From Motilimonas cestriensis (lineage in GTDB: Bacteria; Pseudomonadota; Gammaproteobacteria; Enterobacterales; CBDFNC01): a stretch of 64,000 bases of DNA. Location of the stretch: positions 186,001 through 250,000 of the forward strand of contig NZ_JAIMJA010000004.1 of assembly GCF_021295315.1 (NCBI RefSeq), read 5' to 3'. Below, piece by piece: positions 18,822 to 31,123 of the stretch. Under the pieces are notes generated by a model, which was given only the letters and a program-made list of their open reading frames with translations, searched no databases and was not told the DNA's origin. How positions within the stretch are numbered: position 1 is the first letter of the stretch; every line of letters begins with the position of its first letter. Made by a program: the position numbers and the translations under genes.

Positions 18822-18850
18822 GGCTGGTGCTTTTTGGCACCGGCCTTTTT
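18822..18850 (+). terminator. Attenuator between rplL and rpoB
   Basis: Stem GGCTGGTGC(C)/GGCACCGGCC with T-rich loop followed by TTTTT. No promoter break follows, so it probably acts as the partial terminator known from this position in E. coli, lowering rpoBC relative to rplJL. Confidence 0.8.
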
Positions 18851-19003
18851 GCGCTATAGGAATAGTTGAAATTTCGTCTCGTTTGTTCGACTATGCTAAA
18901 GCCTAAATGTGTTGTTTAACATTTAGCATTACAAAACGATACAACTAAGATCTGTCCCACGGTTGGACAGAGTGGGTCACTTATCAGCGAGCTGAGGAAC
19001 CAT

Positions 19004-22000
19004 ATGGTTTACTCTTATACAGAGAAAAAACGTATTCGTAAGGACTTTGGTAAGCGTCCGCAGGTTATTGAGACTCCTTACCTATTGTCTATCCAGCTTG
19101 ATTCGTTCAAACGTTTCATTAACGTTGATCCTGAAGGCGAAGTTGGACTAGAAGCTGCATTTCGTAGCGTATTTCCGATCAAGAGCTATTCTGGTACATC
19201 GGAATTACAATATGTGAGTTTCCGCTTAGGCGAACCTGTGTTTGACGTGAAAGAATGTCAAATCCGAGGTGTTACATATTCCGCACCCCTTCGAGTCAAG
19301 CTACGTCTAGTGCTTTATGATAGAGACGCACCAGCGGGCACTGTAAAGGATATTAAAGAGCAAGAAGTCTACATGGGTGAAATGCCACTCATGACTGAGA
19401 ACGGTACTTTCGTTATCAACGGTACTGAGCGCGTAATAGTATCTCAGTTACATCGTTCTCCAGGTGTATTCTTCGATCACGACAAGGGTAAAACCCATAG
19501 CTCTGGTAAAGTTCTTTATAATGCTCGAGTTATTCCTTACCGTGGATCTTGGTTAGATTTCGAGTTCGATCCGAAAGACAATTTATTTGTCCGTATCGAC
19601 CGTCGTCGTAAACTACCAAGCACCATCGTTCTTCGTGCGTTGGAATACACAACCGAAGAAATCTTGGCAATGTTCTTTGATACAGTTCATTTCGAGATTA
19701 AAGATGGCAAACTGACATTAGATTTAGTGGCAGAGCGTTTACGTGGTGAAATCGCGACATTTGATATCGTAGTTGATGGCGAAGTACTAGTAGAAACTGG
19801 CCGTCGTATTACTGCGCGTCATATTCGCGAGCTACAAAAAGCCAACGTTGAGCGTTTAGAAGTACCTGCGGAATACATCGTAGGTAAAGTAGCAGCGAAA
19901 GATTACGTTAATGCTGAGACTGGCGAAGTAATCGTACCTGCTAACACTGAGCTAACTCTTGAAATGGTTGCTGAAATGTCACTTGCTGGCATTAAAGAAT
20001 TCGAAACACTGTACACCAGTGAATTAGACAGCGGCGCATACATTTCAAATACCCTACGTATCGATTCATCGACTAACCGTCTTGAAGCGTTAGTAGAAAT
20101 TTACCGCATGATGCGTCCTGGTGAGCCACCAACGCGTGATGCAGCTGAAGCCCTATTTGAAAACTTATTCTTCAATGAAGATCGTTACGACCTATCTAAA
20201 GTAGGCCGTATGAAGTTCAACCGTCGTGTTGATTTTGAAGATGAGCAAGGTGCTGGCACATTAAGTAAAGAAGATATTGTCGCGGTAATGAAAACCCTGA
20301 TCAATATCCGCGATGGTAAAGGCGAAGTGGACGATATCGACCACCTTGGTAACCGTCGTATTCGTTGTGTTGGTGAAATGGCTGAAAACCAATTCCGCGT
20401 TGGCCTCGTTCGTGTTGAACGTGCTGTACGTGAACGTCTGTCTCTAGGTGACTTAGACGCGGTAATGCCACAAGATCTAATCAACGCGAAACCGATTTCT
20501 GCAGCAGTGAAAGAATTCTTTGGTTCTTCACAGTTGTCGCAATTTATGGATCAAAACAACCCGCTATCAGAAGTGACGCACAAACGTCGTATTTCTGCAT
20601 TAGGTCCGGGTGGTCTAACGCGTGAGCGTGCAGGCTTTGAAGTTCGAGACGTACATCCGACTCACTACGGTCGTCTATGTCCTATCGAAACGCCTGAAGG
20701 TCCAAACATCGGTCTAATTAACTCATTAGCGACTTTCTCTCGTACTAACTCGTACGGTTTCCTTGAAACACCATACCGCAAGGTTGTTGATGGTGTAGTA
20801 ACGGATGACGTTGAGTACTTGTCTGCGATTGAAGAAGGTAACTACGTAATCGCACAGGCCAATGCCGCGGTAGACGAAGATGCTAAGTTAACAGACGAAT
20901 TGATCCCATGTCGTCACAAAGGTGAATCTACCTTTATGACTGCAGATCAAATGCAATATATGGACGTATCTCCACAGCAGATCATCTCTGTTGCGGCATC
21001 GCTTATCCCGTTCCTAGAACACGATGATGCGAACCGTGCATTGATGGGTTCGAACATGCAACGTCAAGCCGTACCAACACTAAGAGCAGACAAGCCTTTA
21101 GTAGGTACCGGTATTGAAAAACGTATTGCTGTCGACTCTGGTGTAACCGTAGTGGCTAAGCGCGGCGGTGTGGTTGATTACGTTGATGCATCACGCATCG
21201 TAATTAAAGTAAATGAAGAAGAAATGGTACCGGGCGAAGCAGGTATCGACATTTACAACCTGAACAAATACACCCGTTCAAACCAAAATACATGTATCAA
21301 CCAACGTCCTACTTGTAACCCAGGTGAGCCGATTGTTAAAGGTGATGTATTAGCGGATGGTCCTTCAACCGACATGGGCGAACTTGCTCTTGGCCAAAAC
21401 ATGAAGATCGCCTTCATGCCTTGGAACGGTTACAACTTTGAGGATTCCATCACTGTTTCTGAGCGTGTGGTTAAAGAAGACCGCTTTACCACTATCCATA
21501 TTCAAGAGCTGTCTTGTATCTCTCGTGATACTAAGTTAGGTCCTGAAGAGATCACTGCGGATATTCCAAACGTAGGTGAATCAGCCCTAAGCAAACTGGA
21601 TGAGTCTGGTGTTGTTTATGTAGGTGCTGAAGTGAAACCTGGCGATATCCTAGTGGGTAAAGTGACACCTAAAGGTGAAACTCAGCTAACACCAGAAGAG
21701 AAACTTTTACGAGCTATCTTCGGTGAAAAAGCGTCTGACGTTAAAGACAGCTCTCTGCGTGTTGCAAACTCAGTTTACGGTACCGTAATCGATGTTCAAG
21801 TATTTACCCGTGATGGCGTAGAGAAAGACAAGCGTGCGATCGAAATTGAAGAGATGCAGCTGAAAGAAGCGAAGAAAGACTTGACTGAAGAGTTCAAGAT
21901 CTTAGAAGACGGTGTTTTCTCGCGTGCGAAGAACCTGTTGATCGCGGCTGGTAAATCAGAAGAAACTCTGATTAAAACGTCTCGTGACAAGTGGTTTGAA

Positions 22001-23035
22001 ATTGCCCTTGCTGACGAAGAAGTACAAAACCAGTTAGAGCAAATTGGTGAGCAGTACGACGAGCTGAAAGCGGAATTCGACAAGAAATTTGATACTAAGC
22101 GTCGCAAGATCATCCAAGGCGATGACCTAGCACCTGGCGTATTGAAGATTGTTAAAGTTTACCTTGCGGTTAAACGTCGTATTCAACCTGGTGATAAAAT
22201 GGCCGGTCGTCACGGTAACAAAGGTGTTATCTCGACTATCGTACCTATCGAAGACATGCCTCATGACGAGCATGGCGAACCAGTTGACATCGTGTTAAAC
22301 CCATTGGGTGTACCGTCACGGATGAACATCGGTCAGGTTCTTGAAACCCACTTAGGCTTAGCGGCTAAAGGTGTGGGTGAGAAGATTGACCGCATGCTGA
22401 AAGATCAGCGTGAAGTTGAAATTACGAAAGTACGTGATTTCATTCAGCAGGTTTATGACCTTGGTAATACCCGTCAAGAAGTAGACTTAACTACTTTCAC
22501 AGATGACGAAGTATTGCGCTTAGCCCATCACTTACGTAAAGGCTTGCCAACGGCAACCCCAGCGTTTGATGGCGCGAAAGAAGGTGAGATTAAAGAGCTA
22601 CTGCGCTTAGCTGATTTACCTGATTCAGGTCAGCTACAATTGTTTGATGGCCGTACTGGTAATGCGTTTGAGCGTCCAGTGACTGTGGGTTACATGTACA
22701 TGCTGAAACTTAACCACTTGGTTGATGACAAGATGCATGCGCGTTCTACGGGCTCTTACAGCCTAGTAACTCAGCAACCTCTGGGTGGTAAAGCTCAGTT
22801 CGGTGGCCAGCGTTTTGGTGAGATGGAAGTATGGGCACTAGAAGCATACGGTGCCGCTTATACGCTTCAAGAAATGCTGACAGTTAAGTCAGATGATGTG
22901 AATGGTCGTACTAAGATGTATAAGAACATCGTAGATGGTGACCATAGAATGGAGCCAGGCATGCCTGAATCATTCAACGTATTGTTGAAAGAAATCCGTT
23001 CTCTAAGCATCAACATCGAGCTAGACGAGAAATAA
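19004..23035 (+). CDS. rpoB: RNA polymerase subunit beta
   Basis: 1343 residues, one more than E. coli. Forms one half of the catalytic cleft. The rifampicin region reads [23 protein letters not shown]..., the wild-type sensitive form. The conserved '[16 protein letters not shown]' motif near the active centre and the C-terminal '[24 protein letters not shown]' block are present. rpoC follows after 78 bp containing a long hairpin. Confidence 0.99.
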   Translation: MVYSYTEKKRIRKDFGKRPQVIETPYLLSIQLDSFKRFINVDPEGEVGLEAAFRSVFPIKSYSGTSELQYVSFRLGEPVFDVKECQIRGVTYSAPLRVKLRLVLYDRDAPAGTVKDIKEQEVYMGEMPLMTENGTFVINGTERVIVSQLHRSPGVFFDHDKGKTHSSGKVLYNARVIPYRGSWLDFEFDPKDNLFVRIDRRRKLPSTIVLRALEYTTEEILAMFFDTVHFEIKDGKLTLDLVAERLRGEIATFDIVVDGEVLVETGRRITARHIRELQKANVERLEVPAEYIVGKVAAKDYVNAETGEVIVPANTELTLEMVAEMSLAGIKEFETLYTSELDSGAYISNTLRIDSSTNRLEALVEIYRMMRPGEPPTRDAAEALFENLFFNEDRYDLSKVGRMKFNRRVDFEDEQGAGTLSKEDIVAVMKTLINIRDGKGEVDDIDHLGNRRIRCVGEMAENQFRVGLVRVERAVRERLSLGDLDAVMPQDLINAKPISAAVKEFFGSSQLSQFMDQNNPLSEVTHKRRISALGPGGLTRERAGFEVRDVHPTHYGRLCPIETPEGPNIGLINSLATFSRTNSYGFLETPYRKVVDGVVTDDVEYLSAIEEGNYVIAQANAAVDEDAKLTDELIPCRHKGESTFMTADQMQYMDVSPQQIISVAASLIPFLEHDDANRALMGSNMQRQAVPTLRADKPLVGTGIEKRIAVDSGVTVVAKRGGVVDYVDASRIVIKVNEEEMVPGEAGIDIYNLNKYTRSNQNTCINQRPTCNPGEPIVKGDVLADGPSTDMGELALGQNMKIAFMPWNGYNFEDSITVSERVVKEDRFTTIHIQELSCISRDTKLGPEEITADIPNVGESALSKLDESGVVYVGAEVKPGDILVGKVTPKGETQLTPEEKLLRAIFGEKASDVKDSSLRVANSVYGTVIDVQVFTRDGVEKDKRAIEIEEMQLKEAKKDLTEEFKILEDGVFSRAKNLLIAAGKSEETLIKTSRDKWFEIALADEEVQNQLEQIGEQYDELKAEFDKKFDTKRRKIIQGDDLAPGVLKIVKVYLAVKRRIQPGDKMAGRHGNKGVISTIVPIEDMPHDEHGEPVDIVLNPLGVPSRMNIGQVLETHLGLAAKGVGEKIDRMLKDQREVEITKVRDFIQQVYDLGNTRQEVDLTTFTDDEVLRLAHHLRKGLPTATPAFDGAKEGEIKELLRLADLPDSGQLQLFDGRTGNAFERPVTVGYMYMLKLNHLVDDKMHARSTGSYSLVTQQPLGGKAQFGGQRFGEMEVWALEAYGAAYTLQEMLTVKSDDVNGRTKMYKNIVDGDHRMEPGMPESFNVLLKEIRSLSINIELDEK

Positions 23036-23059
23036 GCAGGGCTTAAGCCTGAAGTGAGT

Positions 23060-23086
23060 AAAGCGCTTTCAATGCGAAAGCGCTTT
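23060..23086 (+). promoter_or_regulatory. rpoB-rpoC intercistronic hairpin
   Basis: Perfect 11-bp inverted repeat AAAGCGCTTTC/GAAAGCGCTTT with 5-nt loop. No T run suited to termination follows (TTTTAGC), so an RNA-stability or processing element is more likely than a terminator. Confidence 0.6.
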
Positions 23087-23113
23087 TAGCGTCGTTCCCA
23101 GTGGGAGAAAAAC

Positions 23114-26100
23114 GTGAAAGACTTATTAAAGTTTTTAAAACAGCAAAATAAGACCGAAGAATTTGATGGTATCAAAATCGGTCTTGCTTCACCTGATCAA
23201 GTGCGTTCTTGGTCTTTCGGTGAAGTTAAAAAGCCAGAAACCATTAACTACCGTACTTTTAAGCCTGAGCGTGACGGTCTTTTCTGTGCGCGTATTTTTG
23301 GTCCAGTAAAAGATTACGAATGTTTGTGTGGTAAATACAAACGTCTTAAGCACCGTGGTGTGATCTGTGAGAAGTGTGGCGTAGAAGTTACCCAGACTAA
23401 AGTTCGTCGTGACCGTATGGGCCACATTGAGCTTGCTTCTCCTGTCGCGCACATTTGGTTCTTAAAATCACTGCCATCTCGTATCGGTCTATTACTAGAC
23501 ATGACGCTACGTGATATCGAGCGCATTCTTTATTTTGAATCTTTCGTGGTAATCGAACCAGGTATGACTAACCTGGAACGTGGTCAAATGTTGACTGAAG
23601 AAAATTACCTAGACGCGCTGGAAGAATGGGGTGATGAGTTTGAAGCTAAGATGGGTGCTGAAGCAGTATTACAACTGTTAAAAGCAATCGAGCTACAGAG
23701 CGAAATCAAAATCATGCATGAAGAGTTAGAAACGACTAACTCTGAAACTAAGCGTAAGAAGCTAACTAAGCGTCTTAAGCTAATGGAAGCATTTGACCAA
23801 TCAGGTAACAAGCCAGAGTGGATGATCCTAACGGTTCTTCCTGTGCTGCCGCCTGATCTTCGTCCACTCGTACCACTAGACGGCGGCCGTTTCGCGACTT
23901 CAGATCTAAACGATCTTTATCGTCGTGTAATCAACCGTAACAACCGTCTTAAGCGTCTACTTGACCTAGCGGCACCAGACATCATCGTACGTAACGAAAA
24001 GCGTATGTTACAAGAGTCTGTTGATGCGCTATTAGATAACGGTCGTCGCGGTCGTGCAATTACTGGTTCTAACAAACGTCCTCTTAAATCTTTGGCTGAC
24101 ATGATCAAAGGTAAGCAAGGTCGTTTCCGTCAAAACTTACTTGGTAAGCGTGTTGACTATTCAGGCCGTTCGGTAATTACCGTAGGTCCAACACTTCGCT
24201 TACACCAGTGTGGTCTTCCTAAGAAGATGGCACTTGAGCTATTTAAGCCATTCGTATACGGCAAGCTAGAAGCGCGTGGTTTAGCGACCACTATTAAAGC
24301 GGCTAAGAAATTAGTTGAGCGTGAAGGCGGTGAAGTATGGGATATTCTAGAAGACGTAATCCGCGAACATCCGGTTATGTTAAACCGTGCACCAACACTG
24401 CACAGACTAGGTATCCAAGCGTTTGAGCCAGTATTAATTGAAGGTAAAGCAATCCAATTACACCCATTGGTTTGTGCGGCATACAACGCCGACTTCGATG
24501 GTGACCAAATGGCGGTACACGTTCCTCTAACTATCGAAGCACAGTTAGAAGCACGTACCCTAATGATGTCGACCAACAACGTACTTTCTCCTGCGAACGG
24601 TGAGCCAATCATCGTACCTTCTCAGGACGTTGTATTGGGTCTTTACTACATGACGCGTGATCGCATTAATGCGAAAGGCGAAGCCATGTGGTTTAAGAGC
24701 CCGAAAGAAGCAGAAAAAGCGTACCGCGCTGGCGCAGTAGAGCTACATGCTCGCGTTAAGGTTCGTATCACTGAAACAGTGATCGACGAAGAAGGTAATC
24801 GTAGTGAAGTGATCAGCCTGAAAGACACGACAGTAGGTCGTTCTATTCTTTGGCTTATCGCACCAGCAGGTATGGATTACGAGCTGTTTAACCAAGCGAT
24901 TGGTAAGAAACAAGTATCGGGTCTGATCAACGCTTGTTACCGTAAGCTTGGTCTAAAACCAACGGTTATTTTTGCTGACCAATTAATGTACACCGGTTTC
25001 CATTACGCGACTCTGTCAGGTGCCTCTGTAGGTATCAACGACATGGTGATCCCGGATGAGAAGAAAGGCATCATTGAAGCAGCTGAAGAAGAAGTTCAAG
25101 AAATTTCTGAGCAGTTCCAATCTGGTCTAGTAACTGCGGGTGAACGTTACAACAAAGTAATCGATATCTGGGCATCAGCGAACGAACAAGTTTCTAAAGC
25201 GATGATGGAAAACCTGTCTACTGAAACGGTGATCAACCGTGAAGGTAAAGAGGAAGTTCAGAAGTCATTTAACAGCATTTACATGATGGCCGATTCGGGT
25301 GCTCGTGGTAGTGCTGCGCAGATTCGTCAGCTAGCGGGTATGCGTGGTCTGATGGCTAAACCAGATGGCTCTATCATCGAAACGCCGATTGTTGCGAACT
25401 TCCGTGAAGGTCTAAACGTACTACAGTACTTTATCTCTACTCACGGTGCGCGTAAGGGTCTAGCAGATACGGCACTTAAAACAGCTAACTCAGGTTACTT
25501 AACGCGTCGTCTAGTAGACGTAGCGCAAGATTTAGTGGTCACTGAAGAAGACTGTGGTACGCACGAAGGTCTATGGGTAATGCCATTGATTGAAGGCGGC
25601 GACGTTGTTGAGCCATTACGTGAGCGTGTGCTAGGTCGTGTTGTTGCTGAAGACATCATTAAGCCTGGTACCGATGACGAAGTGCTCGTAGAGCGTAACA
25701 TCATGCTTGACGAAAAACTGTGTGACATTCTTGAAGAGAACTCAGTGGATATCGTTAAAGTGCGCTCTGTTATCACTTGTGAAAACGATTACGGCGTGTG
25801 TGCAAACTGTTACGGTCGTGACCTAGCACGTGGTCACATTGTTGGCCAAGGTGAAGCGGTTGGTGTTATTGCAGCACAATCAATCGGTGAGCCGGGTACA
25901 CAGTTAACGATGCGTACCTTCCACATCGGTGGTGCGGCATCACGAGCGTCAGCAGAGAACAACGTGCAAGTTAAGAACACGGGTAGCGTGAAACTTTACA
26001 ATGCTAAGTTTGTTGTTAACTCTGACGGTAAGCCAGTGGTTACTTCTCGTTCTACCGAATTAATGGTATTGGACGAACTAGGCCAAACCAAAGAAGCGCA

Positions 26101-27331
26101 CAAAGTGCCTTATGGTGCGATCTTAGAGAAGAAAGACGGTGAAGCGATCACTGCAGGCGAAGTTGTTGCTAACTGGGACCCACATACTCACCCAATCATC
26201 ACTGAGGTGGCGGGTACCATCAAGTTTGCTGAGTTGATTGAAAATGTAACTGTCACTCGTCAAACCGATGAGCTTACGGGTCTATCGAGCATGGTTGTGC
26301 TTGATCCAGGCCAACGCCCAAGTGCTGGTAAAGAAATGCGTCCGATGGTTAAACTGGTTGATGCTGCAGGTAATGACATTAACATTCCAGGTACAGATAT
26401 TGCTGCGCAATACTTCTTACCGGGTAATGCGATTGTTAACCTTGAAGACGGTGTACAAGTAAACGTGGGTGACGCGTTAGCGCGTATTCCACAAGAAAGC
26501 TCGAAAACTCGTGATATTACGGGTGGTCTACCTCGCGTAGCCGACTTATTCGAAGCACGTACACCGAAAGATGCAGCGATCTTAGCGGAAGTGACAGGTA
26601 CGATTTCTTACGGCAAAGAAACCAAAGGTAAGCGTCGTCTTGTGATCACGCAGCCAGATGGTGAGCATTACGAAGAGATGATTCCTAAGTGGCGTCACCT
26701 TAACGTGTTTGAGGGTGAGAAGGTTCAAAAAGGTGAAGTTATCGCCGATGGTCCAGAATCACCACATGATATTTTACGTCTTCGTGGTATTAGCCCTGTG
26801 GCTAACTACATCGCTAACGAAGTACAAGACGTTTACCGTCTACAAGGCGTAAAAATCAACGATAAACACATTGAAGTTATCGTACGTCAAATGCTACGTA
26901 AAGTGATCATTAAGCATGCTGGTGACACCGACTTCTTACCTGGTGAACAGGTTGAAGTAGCACGCGTTAACATTGCTAACCGTGCATTGATTGCTGACGG
27001 TAAAACACCAGCTACGTTCTTCCACGAACTACTGGGTATTACTAAAGCATCACTTGCCACTGAATCATTTATTTCGGCAGCATCGTTCCAAGAAACGACG
27101 CGCGTATTAACTGAAGCAGCGGTAGGCGGTAAAGTGGATGAGCTTCGTGGCTTGAAAGAAAACGTTATCGTGGGTCGTCTGATCCCAGCGGGTACCGGTT
27201 ATTCTTACCACAAAGAGCGTAACGAGCGTCGCAACAATCCTGAAGCGGCTAAACCAGCGCCAGTGACAGCAGATGAAGCAGAACAAAGTTTAGCGAATCT
27301 ACTCAACTTAGCTGACTCAAGCGACAACTAA
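23114..27331 (+). CDS. rpoC: RNA polymerase subunit beta'
   Basis: 1405 residues, close to the 1407 of E. coli. The N-terminal zinc site is visible as CLCGKYKRL...CEKCGVE near residues 70-90. The catalytic Mg site [12 protein letters not shown] lies near residue 460. The second zinc cluster with '[19 protein letters not shown]' lies near 890. Start is GTG preceded by GTGGGAG. It ends the rplJL-rpoBC transcription unit at a strong terminator. Confidence 0.99.
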   Translation: MKDLLKFLKQQNKTEEFDGIKIGLASPDQVRSWSFGEVKKPETINYRTFKPERDGLFCARIFGPVKDYECLCGKYKRLKHRGVICEKCGVEVTQTKVRRDRMGHIELASPVAHIWFLKSLPSRIGLLLDMTLRDIERILYFESFVVIEPGMTNLERGQMLTEENYLDALEEWGDEFEAKMGAEAVLQLLKAIELQSEIKIMHEELETTNSETKRKKLTKRLKLMEAFDQSGNKPEWMILTVLPVLPPDLRPLVPLDGGRFATSDLNDLYRRVINRNNRLKRLLDLAAPDIIVRNEKRMLQESVDALLDNGRRGRAITGSNKRPLKSLADMIKGKQGRFRQNLLGKRVDYSGRSVITVGPTLRLHQCGLPKKMALELFKPFVYGKLEARGLATTIKAAKKLVEREGGEVWDILEDVIREHPVMLNRAPTLHRLGIQAFEPVLIEGKAIQLHPLVCAAYNADFDGDQMAVHVPLTIEAQLEARTLMMSTNNVLSPANGEPIIVPSQDVVLGLYYMTRDRINAKGEAMWFKSPKEAEKAYRAGAVELHARVKVRITETVIDEEGNRSEVISLKDTTVGRSILWLIAPAGMDYELFNQAIGKKQVSGLINACYRKLGLKPTVIFADQLMYTGFHYATLSGASVGINDMVIPDEKKGIIEAAEEEVQEISEQFQSGLVTAGERYNKVIDIWASANEQVSKAMMENLSTETVINREGKEEVQKSFNSIYMMADSGARGSAAQIRQLAGMRGLMAKPDGSIIETPIVANFREGLNVLQYFISTHGARKGLADTALKTANSGYLTRRLVDVAQDLVVTEEDCGTHEGLWVMPLIEGGDVVEPLRERVLGRVVAEDIIKPGTDDEVLVERNIMLDEKLCDILEENSVDIVKVRSVITCENDYGVCANCYGRDLARGHIVGQGEAVGVIAAQSIGEPGTQLTMRTFHIGGAASRASAENNVQVKNTGSVKLYNAKFVVNSDGKPVVTSRSTELMVLDELGQTKEAHKVPYGAILEKKDGEAITAGEVVANWDPHTHPIITEVAGTIKFAELIENVTVTRQTDELTGLSSMVVLDPGQRPSAGKEMRPMVKLVDAAGNDINIPGTDIAAQYFLPGNAIVNLEDGVQVNVGDALARIPQESSKTRDITGGLPRVADLFEARTPKDAAILAEVTGTISYGKETKGKRRLVITQPDGEHYEEMIPKWRHLNVFEGEKVQKGEVIADGPESPHDILRLRGISPVANYIANEVQDVYRLQGVKINDKHIEVIVRQMLRKVIIKHAGDTDFLPGEQVEVARVNIANRALIADGKTPATFFHELLGITKASLATESFISAASFQETTRVLTEAAVGGKVDELRGLKENVIVGRLIPAGTGYSYHKERNERRNNPEAAKPAPVTADEAEQSLANLLNLADSSDN

Positions 27332-27350
27332 TCAGTTATCTATAGACTGA

Positions 27351-27379
27351 CAAAAAAGGTACCTTCGGGTGCCTTTTTT
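27351..27379 (+). terminator. Terminator of rpoBC
   Basis: Stem AAAAAAGGTACC/GGTGCCTTTTTT closed by an especially stable C(TTCG)G tetraloop, with T tail. Confidence 0.95.
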
Positions 27380-27518
27380 ATTGCCTGTTATTTAGTGCTG
27401 ACTTATCAAATTTCTATTGGTCTACCACTCCTAGTGTTAACCTTATTATCACCCTGTTGTCACCTTTTGTTCATTTGCTGTTGCTAGCTTTAATTGTACT
27501 GTTCAATAAGAGGCAAGC

Positions 27519-28313
27519 ATGGCTAAAGTAATCCACTACTATCGTACCGTTTGGTTGTCGGATGTGCATTTAGGTTTCAAAGATTGTAAAGCCGAATACT
27601 TGATTCAATTTTTACAAAGTATGCGCTGTGACAAATTGATCTTAGCGGGTGACATCGTCGACTTTTGGGCATTGAAACGGCAAGTTTATTGGCCCGAATC
27701 CCATATGAAAGTAGTGCAGTTATTGTTGGACATAGCGCGTCAAGGCACGCAGGTGATTTACGTACCCGGCAATCATGATGCGGCGATCCGCCAACTTGGC
27801 CAGCCTGAGCTAAATCTGGCGCAGATCCATCATCAATATCAACATACCACCAGTTTAGGGTTAAAGGTGTTGGTGATCCACGGTGATGAATTTGATGCGA
27901 TGGTCTGTTATTCCAAGATCACGTCGTTTATTGGCGATCTTTCCTATGATCTTTTGCTTTTTCTTAATCGACATGTCTATCGCTTACGTAAACGCTTAGG
28001 TTTTAACTATTGGTCCTTGGCTGGCTATATCAAAGAAAGGATCCCCAAAGCAAATATTGCCATTGCCCGTTTCCGCCAAGCTGCGATGGCTTATGGTCGT
28101 CGTAAGGGGGTTAATATGGTGGTGTGTGGCCATATCCATCATCCTGAGGTGGTGACTGAATCTGACATTATCTATACCAACTTGGGGGATTGGGTTGAGA
28201 ACTGCAGTGCGCTCGTTGAAGAGCTTGATGGCAACTTACACTTGGTGCGTAGCACTGAGCAAACAGAATTTTTGCAACGTCTCGATGAGGCGCATTTATC
28301 CAGTGTGGCTTAA
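27519..28313 (+). CDS. UDP-2,3-diacylglucosamine diphosphatase-like metallophosphoesterase
   Basis: 264-residue calcineurin-type phosphoesterase. Metal motifs: WLSDVHLGF (DxH) near residue 14, AGDIVDFW near 43, PGNHD near 84, 'VIHGDEFDAM' near 115 and 'CGHIHHPEV' near 200. It belongs to the LpxH/LpxH2-like group that hydrolyses UDP-2,3-diacylglucosamine in lipid A synthesis, though some relatives have other substrates. It has no lipid A gene neighbour here. Distinct from the shorter enteric LpxH, hence no symbol. Confidence 0.85.
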   Translation: MAKVIHYYRTVWLSDVHLGFKDCKAEYLIQFLQSMRCDKLILAGDIVDFWALKRQVYWPESHMKVVQLLLDIARQGTQVIYVPGNHDAAIRQLGQPELNLAQIHHQYQHTTSLGLKVLVIHGDEFDAMVCYSKITSFIGDLSYDLLLFLNRHVYRLRKRLGFNYWSLAGYIKERIPKANIAIARFRQAAMAYGRRKGVNMVVCGHIHHPEVVTESDIIYTNLGDWVENCSALVEELDGNLHLVRSTEQTEFLQRLDEAHLSSVA

Positions 28314-28378
28314 GGGTGGCTGCGTTTTGCATGGAATTACGTTAAGATAAAACACCTTTTAATTAACGAGATGTAACC

Positions 28379-28762
28379 ATGACCAAGCATATTATCGCTA
28401 CGGATCAAGCGCCAGCTGCCATCGGCCCCTATTCACAAGCCAACAAATGGGGAGACCTTATTTTTACGTCAGGTCAAATTCCATTAGTACCTGAAACCAT
28501 GGCTGTTTTAGAAGGTGACATCACGGCTCAGGCTGAGCTGGTGATGGAAAACCTAATGAAGGTTTTAGCTGAAGGTGGTGCCGATGAAACCACCGTGGTG
28601 AAAACGACTTGTTTCTTAAGTGACATGAATAACTTTGTTGCTTTTAATGAAGTTTATGGCAAATATTTCCCAACCAATGCGCCAGCACGCTCTTGTGTTG
28701 AAGTGGCGCGTTTGCCAAAAGATGTATTGGTTGAAGTCGAAGCGATCGCCTACGTTAAGTAA
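28379..28762 (+). CDS. ridA: RidA family reactive intermediate deaminase
   Basis: 127 residues, typical of YjgF/RidA trimers that hydrolyse 2-aminoacrylate and related enamines from PLP enzymes, protecting the cell. Conserved blocks: 'AIGPYSQA' near the N-terminus, 'TSGQIPL', and 'PARSCVEVARLPKDVLVEVEAIA' carrying the substrate-binding Arg near residue 105. Lies between the phosphoesterase and tus genes. Confidence 0.95.
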   Translation: MTKHIIATDQAPAAIGPYSQANKWGDLIFTSGQIPLVPETMAVLEGDITAQAELVMENLMKVLAEGGADETTVVKTTCFLSDMNNFVAFNEVYGKYFPTNAPARSCVEVARLPKDVLVEVEAIAYVK

Positions 28763-28857
28763 TAACAATCTTGGTTGGTCTTGGTGGTGTTCAATAAGCT
28801 AAGATCAATCACCGCATCGCCACTTCTTAACTATCGTATTTTCATTCTGAGGTTTAC

Positions 28858-29244
28858 ATGCGTTTCGCGATACTCGTCACCGCACCTGCTTATGGCAGCC
28901 AAGGCTCAGCATCGGCTTATTTGTTTACTCAAGCTGCAATTGCAATGGGACATGAGATCCAAGGGATCTTTTTTTATCAGCAAGGCGTAAGCAATGGCAA
29001 TCAATTTACCACCCCTGCCAATGATGAAGACGATTTAGTTGCATTATGGGCAGCCCTTGCCGTGGAGCATGGCTTCAGTCTTGATGTGTGCATTTCTGCC
29101 GCTTTGCGCCGTGGTGTGGTGGATCAGGTGTCAGCACAAGATCACCAACTTGCAGCCGCTAACTTGAGTGAGCCATTTGCCATGACAGGGTTAGGGCAAC
29201 TAGCCGAGTTATCAAGTCGAGCTGATCGCTTGGTGCAGTTTTAG
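28858..29244 (+). CDS. tusD: Sulfurtransferase complex subunit TusD
   Basis: 128 residues. TusD carries the acceptor cysteine that receives sulfur from TusA and passes it to TusE, for 2-thiouridine at tRNA wobble position 34. The DsrE fold is visible from 'MRFAILVTAPAYGSQ' and the active cysteine in 'SLDVCISAALRRGV' near residue 80. First gene of a tight tusD-tusC-tusB set immediately upstream of rpsL, the same place as in E. coli. Confidence 0.95.
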   Translation: MRFAILVTAPAYGSQGSASAYLFTQAAIAMGHEIQGIFFYQQGVSNGNQFTTPANDEDDLVALWAALAVEHGFSLDVCISAALRRGVVDQVSAQDHQLAAANLSEPFAMTGLGQLAELSSRADRLVQF

Positions 29245-29254
29245 GGGCAATGAG

Positions 29255-29608
29255 ATGAAGATAGCGATTATAAATACCCAAATGCCCCATGGCATGGCTG
29301 ATGCACGCGAGTCGTTAGATGCCGCACTCGCTTTATCAGGTTTTACGGAAAACCTAAGTGTGTTTTTCCTCGATGATGGCGTTTATCAATTAGTTGAAAA
29401 TCAGCAACCGCAAGGCATATTGCAGCGACATATTCAGCCGACGTTTAAATTGTTTGATTTGTATGACATAGAGACAGTGTACGTGTGCGAACAATCTTGT
29501 TTGCTGCGGGGTATTGACCCAAAGCGTTTGTGTATTCCTGTGCAGTTATTGCAACCGCAGCAACTCAGTGAAATATTACACCAGCAGCAACAGATAATCC
29601 GTTTTTAA
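29255..29608 (+). CDS. tusC: Sulfurtransferase complex subunit TusC
   Basis: 117 residues, DsrF-like structural subunit of the TusBCD heterohexamer. Features 'ESLDAALALSGF' and 'VFFLDDGVYQL' match the family. It follows tusD by 10 bp and precedes tusB by 12 bp, with no sign of internal promoters. Confidence 0.93.
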   Translation: MKIAIINTQMPHGMADARESLDAALALSGFTENLSVFFLDDGVYQLVENQQPQGILQRHIQPTFKLFDLYDIETVYVCEQSCLLRGIDPKRLCIPVQLLQPQQLSEILHQQQQIIRF

Positions 29609-29620
29609 GGCCTGGTAAAT

Positions 29621-29911
29621 ATGATTTTACACACCGTTAAGCATTCCCCTTTTAACCATAAATCCCTTGAACAAGTGTTACCGAGGCTAGGGCAGGACGA
29701 TTATTTGTTATTAATTGAAAATAGCGTCGTGGCAGTGACAATGACTCATGAGCTATCAGAGGCCTTGAATGAACTGGCTTTGCAGCAGCGATTATTTGTT
29801 TTACAAGCCGATTTATTGGCGCGAGGCTTATCTAGTTCAATAGGTAAGGTGGTTGATTATAAAGGGTTTGTTTCGCTTGTTGTAAAGGCTGATACAACTA
29901 TTTCTTGGTAA
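29621..29911 (+). CDS. tusB: Sulfurtransferase complex subunit TusB
   Basis: 96 residues, DsrH-like third subunit of TusBCD. The N-terminus 'MILHTVKHSPF' and the segment 'QDDYLLLIENSVVAV' are typical. It ends the sulfur relay operon, about 200 bp before rpsL. Confidence 0.92.
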   Translation: MILHTVKHSPFNHKSLEQVLPRLGQDDYLLLIENSVVAVTMTHELSEALNELALQQRLFVLQADLLARGLSSSIGKVVDYKGFVSLVVKADTTISW

Positions 29912-30016
29912 CCGTTGGTGTTCAGTCTGTCCCTGCTTTTTTGTCTATGCTCACGTTTTCGACCTCGCTGCGATCGCAGCAGCTATAATTGGTTTACTTT
30001 ATGAGCAGTCTTGTTC

Positions 30017-30045
30017 TTGACACGCCTACTCAAGGGTAATAAAAT
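30017..30045 (+). promoter_or_regulatory. Promoter of the str operon
   Basis: TTGACA (30017-30022), 17-bp spacer, TAAAAT (30040-30045), followed by a CGCG-containing discriminator. About 55 nt of leader precede rpsL. A 14-bp palindrome GCTGCGATCGCAGC lies upstream at 29967-29980. Confidence 0.8.
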
Positions 30046-30107
30046 TTCGCGTCCCAAGTTTTGGGGCATGATTTTTCACGTTACATAAGTATCAGGAGCT
30101 ATTTTTA

Positions 30108-30482
30108 ATGGCAACAATTTCACAGCTGGTTCGCAAACCACGTAAAGCACCGGTTAAAAAAACCAACGTGCCTGCGCTGCAAGCGTGCCCACAAAGACGT
30201 GGTGTATGTACTCGCGTATATACAACTACTCCTAAAAAACCTAACTCAGCACTACGTAAAGTTGCTCGTGTTCGTTTAACTAACGGCTACGAAGTAACTT
30301 CATACATCGGTGGTGAAGGTCACAACCTACAAGAGCACAGCGTGATCCTAATCCGCGGTGGTCGTGTAAAAGATTTACCAGGTGTTCGTTACCACACCGT
30401 TCGTGGTGCACTAGATACTTCTGGTGTAACTGCACGTCGTCAGTCTCGTTCTAAATACGGTGCTAAACGACCAAAAGGTTAA
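30108..30482 (+). CDS. rpsL: 30S ribosomal protein S12
   Basis: 124 residues. S12 lines the decoding centre and controls fidelity. The sequence around the streptomycin positions is wild type: [11 protein letters not shown] (Lys43) and [13 protein letters not shown] (Lys88, with the Asp that is methylthiolated). Strong AGGAG site before the ATG. First gene of rpsL-rpsG-fusA-tuf. Confidence 0.99.
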   Translation: MATISQLVRKPRKAPVKKTNVPALQACPQRRGVCTRVYTTTPKKPNSALRKVARVRLTNGYEVTSYIGGEGHNLQEHSVILIRGGRVKDLPGVRYHTVRGALDTSGVTARRQSRSKYGAKRPKG

Positions 30483-30526
30483 TGGTTCTTCGTAAAGTAA
30501 GGCCAAGCAAAGACAATTTTAATTAA

Positions 30527-31036
<510 letters not shown>

Positions 31037-31123
31037 TATTTTGGCGTGGCTAGTCCACGCCGTTAGTTGTTATCTGAAGGAGCGCTTATTTATTAAGCGT
31101 TCCTTTAGTTAAGAGGAAATATT

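Noticed and set aside
20185..20484. Antisense frames within rpoB and rpoC
   Set aside because: Shadows of strongly biased codons in highly expressed genes; no supporting signals.
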